Origin: JAPLHP01 sp963720375
GTDB lineage: Bacteria > Chloroflexota > Dehalococcoidia > UBA2247 > RBG-13-53-26
Length of the DNA: 8,642 bases
Assembly (NCBI GenBank): GCA_963720375.1
Contig: CAVRFM010000021.1
Span: 1 to 8,642, forward strand
Direction: 5' to 3'
Both the position numbers and the translations under genes were made by a program. This document shows, piece after piece, positions 1 to 5,507 of this stretch (position 1 is the first letter of the stretch; every line of letters begins with the position of its first letter). Below the pieces are notes generated by a model. The model was not told the DNA's origin. It saw nothing but the letters and a program-made list of their open reading frames with translations, and searched no databases.

Positions 1-70
1 TCAACCACACGCTGATGTGCCAAACATCTTGAAGAACTGAGATCACTCACGAAGTACAGGTTTCCCAGTC

Positions 71-89
71 TGATATATCATACAATTGT
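71..89. repeat. Two adjacent short perfect palindromes upstream of the cluster
   Basis: TGATATATCA (71-80) and ACAATTGT (82-89) are each their own reverse complement and are separated by one base. The second overlaps the candidate -35 box. They could form an operator for a dimeric regulator, but palindromes this short also arise by chance in AT-rich DNA. Confidence 0.3.
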
Positions 90-115
90 CCCTCTTATCT
101 CTTTTAAGCTACAAT
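86..115 (+). promoter_or_regulatory. Candidate sigma70-type promoter for the + strand gene cluster
   Basis: A possible -35 box TTGTCC (86-91, four of six consensus bases) is followed after 18 nt by a -10-like TACAAT (110-115, five of six). It lies about 50 nt upstream of the GTG start of the first gene, and no other promoter-like pair was seen in the AT-richer leader. This is a match by eye only. If the host is archaeal the assignment would be wrong. Confidence 0.3.
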
Positions 116-135
116 AAACACTCAATAGAAAGACC

Positions 136-168
136 ATGGACAATATTAAGGAACTTACACAGCAGTGA
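136..168 (+). CDS. Possible 10-residue leader ORF overlapping the GT2 start
   Basis: ATG at 136 opens a 10-codon ORF (MDNIKELTQQ) whose TGA (166-168) overlaps the GTG (165-167) of the GT2 gene. Such an arrangement could couple translation of the downstream gene. There is no strong Shine-Dalgarno site and no homology can be judged at this length, so chance is quite possible. Confidence 0.15.
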   Translation: MDNIKELTQQ

Positions 169-861
169 CGGAGGAGAGGAAGAGGCTCACCATCGTCATC
201 CCTGCACTGAACGAAGAGAAGGGCGATCAGGAAAACCATCGAGGCTATCCCCAGGAGCGATCTGAAGCAGATGGGTTACCAACTACAGGTCTTGGTTGTC
301 GACAATGGCTCCACTGACAAGACTGCTGAGCTGGCCAAAAAGGCAGGAGCAGACGTCATCTCCGAGCCAAAACGCGGCTACGGCAGTGCCCTGAAGGCAG
401 GCTTCGCCTCCGCCGCAGGCACCGTCATTGTCACCGCCGACGCCGATGCTACCTATCCGTTGGAAGACATTCCCAGGTTGGTTCAAATCCTGGACACCCA
501 GAACCTAGATTTCATTACCACCAACCGCTTCGCCATGTTACAGAAAGACGCCATGTCCACTCGTAACAGGATCGGCAATGCTGTGCTGAGTCTCATAATG
601 AGGCTGTTCTTCGGCCTCGATATCAAGGACTCCCAATCCGGGATGTGGGTTTTCAGAAGGCGCATCTTAGAAGGCTTGAGGCTGAATTCAAACACGCCCC
701 TCTCGCAAGAGATCAAAATCGAAGCCTGCCATTTCGCTGGCGCCCGTTGGCATGAAGTCCCCATCCAATACAGACCCCGATCAGGCAAGGCAAAGCTGGG
801 GGGATGGAAGGTGGGTTTGGGAAATCTCTTGCATCTCTTCAAGAAACGGATAGCGCGATAG
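165..861 (+). pseudogene. GT2 family polyprenyl-phosphate sugar synthase (DPM1-like), frameshifted near the 5' end
   Basis: Family 2 glycosyltransferase resembling dolichyl/polyprenyl-phosphate mannose or glucose synthases, which move a sugar from a nucleotide donor to a polyprenyl phosphate on the cytoplasmic side of the membrane. From the GTG at 165 the frame reads the typical beta-1 strand LTIVIPALNEE, then runs out of frame. The rest of the protein continues one frame over: VVDNGSTD, the DAD metal/donor motif in VTADADATYP, then DSQSGMWVFRR and the IQYRPRSGKAKLGG tail. Dropping one base around 221-225 (the GGG run or the G at 225) joins the halves into about 231 aa, a normal length for the short class without membrane anchor. 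Unrepaired, the first ATG is at 271 and yields 196 aa lacking the nucleotide-binding N-terminus. The GTG start is chosen because homology begins immediately after it; only a weak AAGGA lies 12 nt upstream. The next gene follows after 4 nt. Family assignment is firm; whether the lesion is real or a sequencing error is open. Confidence 0.85.
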
Positions 862-865
862 AACA

Positions 866-2024
866 ATGAAGATCGCCTACATTTATGATGCCATCTACCC
901 CTATGTCAAGGGAGGGGTACAGAAGCGGATATGGGAGCTCTCCACAAGGCTTGCTGCGAAAGGGCACCAGGTGACCATCTTCGGCATGAAGCACTGGGAA
1001 GGCGCCGACATCATGTATAAGGAAGGCGTCAGACTATGGGGAGTCTGTCCTCCTCAAGATCTTTTTGCTAATGGGCACCGTTCAGTGAAGGAAGCCATAT
1101 ATGTGGGTTGCAGGACCCTGCCTGCCTTGTCCCGGGAAAAATATGACATCATAGATTGCCAGAATTTCCCCTATTTCCCCTGCTTTTCAGCTAGAATAGC
1201 ATCTACACTTCGAAGTTCCCCTCTGCTAATTACCTGGCATGAAGTGTGGGACGACTATTGGAAAGCATACCTGGGTAGGGCAGGAGTTTTCGGGCGGCTT
1301 GTTGAAAGGCTGGTAACACGACTGGCTCGGATGAATGCCGTAGGTACCACCTACAACAGAGATAAACTGATCTCTATCGGTGCCAGCCAAAACAAGGTGA
1401 GACTTGTTCCGATAGGCGGGATCTCTTTCACCGACATCGAAAGGGTACCCCCTGCTGGTGAAAGAACGGATATCATCTTCGTGGGCAGGTTGGTAAGCTC
1501 TAAAGGGGTGGATACACTTCTACACTCAATAGCCCACCTCAAGAAGAATCGCATATAAGGTAAGCGTCGCTATTGTCGGAGGCGGCCCTGAGAGAGAGAA
1601 TCTCGAGGCTCTATCCCGAGAGTTGGGCATACAGGACACAGTGAGGTTTTTCGGGAGAGTCGAGGATGATGTACAGGTGATCTCCATTATGAAGTCTGCC
1701 AGAGTCTTTGTTTATCCTGCAGAACCTGAAGGGGGCTGGTCGGTAACCATAATAGAAGCTAATGCATGTGGACTCCCCACAATTAGCGTCCGGTCCGGCC
1801 CACTGGGGAATAACGAAGTGGTAATTGACGGCCATAACGGCTTACTTGTCGCGGACCAGTCAGCCCCAGCCATAGCCGAGAAAATCCACCTGATCCTTGA
1901 AGATGAGCCATTGAGAGCCAGGCTTAGCCAGAACGCTGTGAATGCTGCCAGAGACCAGGACTGGGGAAACGTAACTGAGAAGACTGAGAAGCTATATTGT
2001 GAAATGCTAAGTGGGTGTTCATAG
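866..2024 (+). pseudogene. GT4 family glycosyltransferase, copy 1, split by a frameshift
   Basis: GT-B fold family 4 (GT1/RfaG-like) glycosyltransferase, a cytoplasmic enzyme expected to add a sugar from a nucleotide donor to a lipid-linked glycan. The N-terminal half starts at ATG 866 with the glycine-rich acceptor-side loop (KGGVQKR, residues 15-21) and runs to TDIIFVGRLVSSKG, the start of the donor-binding domain. It then hits TAA at 1556-1558 after 230 residues. Coding resumes one frame over with VSVAIVGGGPE and continues to 2024, including PEGGWSVTIIEANACG. Removing one base in the ATATA stretch (about 1553-1557) gives IKVSVAIVGGG and a continuous protein of about 385 aa, the usual family length and collinear with the intact paralog at 4359. 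The second half alone could only start at a TTG (1623). The two glutamates of the EX7E motif are eight residues apart here (E288, E297 of the repaired protein), against seven in the paralog. A 140-bp tract near the start is 97% identical to that paralog. The start is set by alignment with it; no clear Shine-Dalgarno site is seen. Confidence 0.88.
920..1059 (+). repeat. Direct repeat, copy A: 140-bp tract shared by the two GT4 genes
   Basis: Aligns without gaps to 4413-4552 with four differences in 140 bp. The first 65 bp (920-984) are identical, including all third codon positions. The four differences fall at third positions (three synonymous, one Met/Ile). The 54 nt before the tract match at only about 72% and the 60 nt after it at about 65%. 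The sharp edges suggest gene conversion rather than simple conservation. Confidence 0.85.
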
Positions 2025-2053
2025 CATAAGACTCTAGAATAGTGATTGTGGAG

Positions 2054-3106
2054 ATGTCTGATAAACTAAGGTTCGCAGCTATCGGTTGTGGCAGGATGGG
2101 TTCAAGAAGGATGGATGCCATCATCAACCATCCTGAGACAGAGCTCATATGCGTGGCTGATACCGACGATCAAAGGGCCAGAGAGGTAGCTCACGCTTTG
2201 CGTATAGAACATGTGGCCATCGACGAAGCCATAGGTACAGCTGATGTGGACTGTGTAGTGATCTCTGTGCCCAACAAATTCCATCCTTCCATGGCGATCC
2301 CAGCCTTACACCGAGGGAAGCATGTTTGGTGTGAGAAACCCCTGGCTAGAAACCCGGACGAAGCACTGCAGATCGTCAGGGCCGCTATCGGTAGCGGTTC
2401 CTTTCTGAAAACAGGCTCTAATCTCAGGTATTTCCCCAGCATTATAAAGGCGAAGGAGTTGCTTGATAGTCTGGCAATCGGAGAGGTTCTCTTTATCAGG
2501 GGATGGATAGGAAATTCGGGATGGCAATTGAACTTACCGAACTCCTGGTACTCCAACGCCGAACTGATCGGAGGTGGTACATTCCTCGATAATGGCTCAC
2601 ACCTCCTGGACATTTATAGGTGGTTCCTTGGTGAAGTGACTGAATGCGTCGGTTACACATCCACAACATGCTGGCCAGTGAGTCCATTAGAAGATAACGC
2701 GATGGGAGTTTTTAAGTTTGCTAACGGTAAGTTGGCCTTCCTTCAATCCTCCTGGACTGAATGGGCCGAATACATGTACATGGAGATTTACGGCAAGGAA
2801 GGGTACCTGCGTATTGATAATAGACAACCCAATTGCCTCGTCGTCGTTGCTGGGAAGAACGGCATGCAGCAGGTTTTCGACTTCTCCAGCCAGCCCCCAC
2901 AATCCTACCGTCTGGAATTTGATGATTTTGTCAAAGCCATCTCGGAGAAGAGACAACCACTCCCCAGCGGTCTTGATGGTTTGAGAGCAGTGCAAATGGC
3001 CTATGGAGTCTACGAGTCAGCCCATTCAGGAAAGAGCGTATCGTTATGGGGAGACAAGGAGGCAGACTTCCTTAAAGCTTATAGAAAGGCAGTAGGTAGC
3101 GACTGA
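2054..3106 (+). CDS. Gfo/Idh/MocA family NAD(P)-dependent sugar oxidoreductase
   Basis: Predicted cytoplasmic dehydrogenase acting on a sugar or sugar nucleotide. Numbering from the ATG at 2054 (350 aa, normal for the family), the N-terminus is a Rossmann fold with the dinucleotide loop GCGRMG (11-16) and an acidic beta-2 end (ADTDD, 35-39). The family signature CEKPLA follows, with the likely catalytic lysine K95. In the C-terminal domain GGGTFLDNGSHLLD (173-186) carries the conserved D179 and H183. In glycan loci such enzymes commonly oxidise a ring hydroxyl to a keto group that a DegT-type aminotransferase then aminates; the aminotransferase is the next gene, 87 nt away. WbpB (UDP-GlcNAcA 3-dehydrogenase) is one example, but a ketoreductase role is equally possible and the substrate cannot be read from the sequence. 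An in-frame GTG at 2042 would add four residues. ATG 2054 is preferred by codon, although the only GGAG abuts it with no spacer, so the start is uncertain. Confidence 0.9.
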   Translation: MSDKLRFAAIGCGRMGSRRMDAIINHPETELICVADTDDQRAREVAHALRIEHVAIDEAIGTADVDCVVISVPNKFHPSMAIPALHRGKHVWCEKPLARNPDEALQIVRAAIGSGSFLKTGSNLRYFPSIIKAKELLDSLAIGEVLFIRGWIGNSGWQLNLPNSWYSNAELIGGGTFLDNGSHLLDIYRWFLGEVTECVGYTSTTCWPVSPLEDNAMGVFKFANGKLAFLQSSWTEWAEYMYMEIYGKEGYLRIDNRQPNCLVVVAGKNGMQQVFDFSSQPPQSYRLEFDDFVKAISEKRQPLPSGLDGLRAVQMAYGVYESAHSGKSVSLWGDKEADFLKAYRKAVGSD

Positions 3107-3108
3107 AC

Positions 3109-3192
3109 ATGTCAAACTCCCCTATGGTTCTGCGGAATTTCACCACGAATGAGAACTCTTGGAATGATAGCGCCATAGCCCAGGTGAAGTAA
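3109..3192 (+). CDS. Possible 27-residue small ORF between oxidoreductase and aminotransferase
   Basis: An ATG at 3109, two bases after the oxidoreductase stop, opens 27 codons ending in TAA at 3190-3192, one base before the aminotransferase ATG. It contains that gene's Shine-Dalgarno site, so translation through it could couple the two genes. The predicted peptide is polar (asparagine-rich, begins MSNSPMVLRNF) with no recognisable motif or membrane span. It may only be spacer sequence that happens to be open. Confidence 0.2.
   Translation: MSNSPMVLRNFTTNENSWNDSAIAQVK
3182..3187 (+). promoter_or_regulatory. Shine-Dalgarno site of the aminotransferase gene
   Basis: AGGTGA complements the 3' end of 16S rRNA and lies 6 nt before the ATG at 3194. 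It is the clearest ribosome binding site in the window and fixes that start; most other genes here lack one this good. Confidence 0.7.
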
Positions 3193-3193
3193 G

Positions 3194-4306
3194 ATGATCC
3201 CCGTGTGTGAACCGTTGCTCACAGGAAAGGAACTGGAATATGTTACCGACTGCCTCAAGACTAACTGGATTTCCTCAATAGGAAAGTACATCGCGGAATT
3301 TGAAAACAAGTTTGCCAACTACTGTGAGTGTAAGCACGGAATATCCACCACGAGCGGTACTACAGCTCTACACTTGGCCCTGGCTTCCCTAGGCATCGGG
3401 CATGGTGATGAGGTCATCGTTCCTGCCTTCACTATGGCAGCCTCGGTATTTGCTGTCGTTTACACTGGTGCCACACCTGTCCTGGTGGATTCCGACCCAG
3501 AGACTTGGAACATGGATATTGCCAGGATAGAGGCAAAAGTCACCAACAAAACGAAAGCCATAATGCCGGTACATATCTATGGCCACCCATGCGATATGGA
3601 TCCCATTATGCAAATAGCTGGTAGATACAACCTCTTCGTTGTGGAAGACGCTGCCGAGGCTCACGGAGCTGAATACAAAGACAGGAAGGTTGGTGGTATC
3701 GGGCATATTGCCTGCTTCAGCTTCTATGCCAATAAGATAATAACTACTGGCGAAGGTGGAATGGTTGTAACTAGCGACGACAGGATCGCCGAAAAGGCAA
3801 GACGCTTGAAGGACCAAGCGTTTTCCCCAGGCAAGAGATTCCTGCACACGAACATAGGGTTCAACTACCGCATGACAAATATCCAGGCAGCGATTGGGCT
3901 GGCACAGTTAGAGAACATTGACAAGTTTGTTGACCTCAGACGCCAGAATGCCTCACATTACAATGCTGCACTGACAGACATACCAGGAATTACCCTGCCA
4001 CCGGAAAAGGAATGGGCCAAAAACGTCTACTGGATGTATTCCATCCTGGTAGGCCAGAGTTTCGGAACCGGTAGAAATGAATTGATGCAGAGGCTGAGAG
4101 AAAGGGGTGTAGACACCAGAACATTCTTCATACCGATGCATCTCCAGCCAGCCTTTATCAACATGCGTCTATTCAATGGCGAGAATTATCCCGTAGCAGA
4201 GGAACTGGCAGAGAGGGGACTCTACCTCCCGTCAGGCTCTGGGCTGAAGAAGGCAGAATTGGACTACATCTGCAATAGCATCAGGGAGATTGCAGCTTTA
4301 TCATAG
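3194..4306 (+). CDS. DegT/DnrJ/EryC1/StrS family sugar aminotransferase (perosamine synthase-like)
   Basis: PLP-dependent aminotransferase that converts a keto-sugar nucleotide to an amino sugar, using an amino acid (usually glutamate) as donor, in the cytoplasm. At 370 aa it has full family length. The opening IPVCEPLLTGKE and NWISSIGKYIAEFE are typical of the perosamine synthase-like branch. SGTTALH (54-60) fits the cofactor phosphate region, VVEDAAEAHG (149-158) holds the PLP-ring aspartate D152, and SFYANKIITTGEGG (176-189) holds the Schiff-base lysine K181. NYRMTNIQAAIGLAQLE is the usual C-domain motif. The ATG at 3194 has a strong Shine-Dalgarno site and homology begins at once. With the preceding Gfo/Idh gene it forms a likely two-step module for an amino-deoxy sugar. 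The 4-amino product (for example GDP-perosamine) is suggested by resemblance to RfbE/Per from memory; a 3-amino product cannot be excluded. No N-acyltransferase is seen in the window, so any acylation would need a gene elsewhere. Confidence 0.93.
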   Translation: MIPVCEPLLTGKELEYVTDCLKTNWISSIGKYIAEFENKFANYCECKHGISTTSGTTALHLALASLGIGHGDEVIVPAFTMAASVFAVVYTGATPVLVDSDPETWNMDIARIEAKVTNKTKAIMPVHIYGHPCDMDPIMQIAGRYNLFVVEDAAEAHGAEYKDRKVGGIGHIACFSFYANKIITTGEGGMVVTSDDRIAEKARRLKDQAFSPGKRFLHTNIGFNYRMTNIQAAIGLAQLENIDKFVDLRRQNASHYNAALTDIPGITLPPEKEWAKNVYWMYSILVGQSFGTGRNELMQRLRERGVDTRTFFIPMHLQPAFINMRLFNGENYPVAEELAERGLYLPSGSGLKKAELDYICNSIREIAALS

Positions 4307-4358
4307 GCAAAGCTCGTTCTTTTGTCAGCGAATGCCACGAAGTCACCGGATGAAAGCA

Positions 4359-5477
4359 ATGAAGATCGCCTATCTTTACGATGTGGTTCACCCCTACGTT
4401 GCGGGGGGTGTGCAGAAGCGGATATGGGAGCTCTCCACAAGGCTTGCTGCGAAAGGGCACCAGGTGACCATCTTCGGTATGAAGCACTGGGAAGGCGCTG
4501 ACATCATTTATAAGGAAGGCGTCAGACTATGGGGAGTTTGTCCTCCTCAAGAGCTTTTCGTAAACGGACACCGTTCTGTCAAGGAAGCCGCCTACTTTGC
4601 CTGGAAGGTTTTGCCTCCTTTGATGAAAGAGAGATTCGACATTATTGATGCCGCCAATTTCCCTTATTTCCCTTGCTTTTCGGCATCAGTCTATTCACTC
4701 ACCAGAAGGTCTCACCTCATAATCACCTGGCATGAGATCTGGGGCGACTACTGGTACGAGTATTTGGGGAAGAAGGGTATTTTCGGAAAGATCGTTGAGC
4801 GGTTAACCATCAGTCTACCTCACAAAGCTATCGCCGTCTCACCCAGTACAAAAAGAAGCCTGGAAAGATTTCGACGCATGAAGGTCGCAGTTGTCCCTAC
4901 TGGTGTTGATATTCATATGATCGAGAGTGTCCCACCTTCTGCCAAGGCCACAGACATCATCTTTGTCGGTAGGCTTACAAGAGAAAAGGGTATTCCCCTG
5001 CTCATCAAGGCAGTACACCTTATCAAAGAACAACGCAATAACATAGGTTGCCTCATCATCGGTGATGGCCCGGACAGGGAGCACCTTCAACATCTCGTTC
5101 ATGACCTGGATCTGGAAGCTAACGTCCATTTTGAGGGCCGAGTAGAGAATGATAGTGACGTCTTCTCTGCCATGAAGTCATCCAGAATTTTCGTCCTTCC
5201 CTCGGTAAGGGAAGGATTGGGGCTGGTAGTAGTAGAAGCCAATGCCTGCGGTATTCCTGTGGTCACCATAAAGCACCCCTTGAACGCCGCACAAGATTTG
5301 GTCACGGACGGTAAGAATGGCTATATCTGCGAGCTGTCAGAGAGAGACATGGCTGAGAAGATAGTAAAGGCACTGGCATCCGGAGGCGATTGGGAAGGGA
5401 GATGCAAGGCCTTCGCCAGGGAATATGATTGGGACGCTATAGTCGACTCTATTGAGCAATTCTATCAAGCAAGGTGA
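4359..5477 (+). CDS. GT4 family glycosyltransferase, copy 2 (intact)
   Basis: Intact paralog of the broken gene at 866; 372 aa, GT-B fold, predicted cytoplasmic retaining glycosyltransferase acting on a growing lipid-linked glycan. Residues 15-20 (AGGVQK) form the N-domain glycine loop. TDIIFVGRLTREKG (198-211) supplies the usual donor-phosphate arginine and lysine (R205, K210). LIIGDGPDREHL (232-243) is the next C-domain strand. PSVREGLGLVVVEANACG (281-298) is a canonical EX7E motif, E285 to E293. Shared blocks such as RIWELSTRLAAKGHQ and FPYFPCFSA tie it to copy 1, but the C-terminal halves differ enough that donor or linkage may differ. The start is chosen by alignment with copy 1 (MKIAYxYD); in-frame ATG 4350 is an alternative, and a longer frame back to 4290 would overlap the aminotransferase. 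The only ribosome-site candidate is a weak GGATGA at 4348. The gene begins 52 nt after the aminotransferase stop. Confidence 0.94.
   Translation: MKIAYLYDVVHPYVAGGVQKRIWELSTRLAAKGHQVTIFGMKHWEGADIIYKEGVRLWGVCPPQELFVNGHRSVKEAAYFAWKVLPPLMKERFDIIDAANFPYFPCFSASVYSLTRRSHLIITWHEIWGDYWYEYLGKKGIFGKIVERLTISLPHKAIAVSPSTKRSLERFRRMKVAVVPTGVDIHMIESVPPSAKATDIIFVGRLTREKGIPLLIKAVHLIKEQRNNIGCLIIGDGPDREHLQHLVHDLDLEANVHFEGRVENDSDVFSAMKSSRIFVLPSVREGLGLVVVEANACGIPVVTIKHPLNAAQDLVTDGKNGYICELSERDMAEKIVKALASGGDWEGRCKAFAREYDWDAIVDSIEQFYQAR
4413..4552 (+). repeat. Direct repeat, copy B: 140-bp tract shared by the two GT4 genes
   Basis: Partner of 920-1059, same orientation, 3493 bp downstream, inside codons 19-65 of the intact GT4 gene. 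The two copies bracket most of GT4 copy 1 and both amino-sugar genes, so homologous recombination between them would remove those genes and leave one in-frame hybrid GT4. Confidence 0.85.
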
Positions 5478-5507
5478 GACCCCATAAACATCAACATTCC
5501 TACCACA

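Noticed and set aside
1..40. Tail of an upstream + strand gene ending at TGA 38-40
   Set aside because: One frame is open for 12 codons from the window edge, but this is too short to distinguish from chance and shows no recognisable C-terminus.
483..866. 127-aa minus-strand ORF across the GT2 gene
   Set aside because: Antisense to conserved GT2 motifs and without its own recognisable domain.
1541..1560. Programmed +1 frameshift joining the two halves of GT4 copy 1
   Set aside because: A stop codon does sit at the shift point, as in prfB, but there is no closely spaced Shine-Dalgarno-like stimulator and the ATA-T pairing after a slip would be poor. The intact paralog needs no shift. Mutation or sequencing error is simpler.
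3389..3847. 152-aa minus-strand ORF within the aminotransferase
   Set aside because: Antisense shadow of a strongly supported gene with conserved PLP motifs; its translation shows no family features.
4290..4358. Longer N-terminus for GT4 copy 2 starting at 4290
   Set aside because: It would overlap the aminotransferase by 17 nt, and the extra residues have no counterpart in copy 1, where the protein starts directly at MKIAY.
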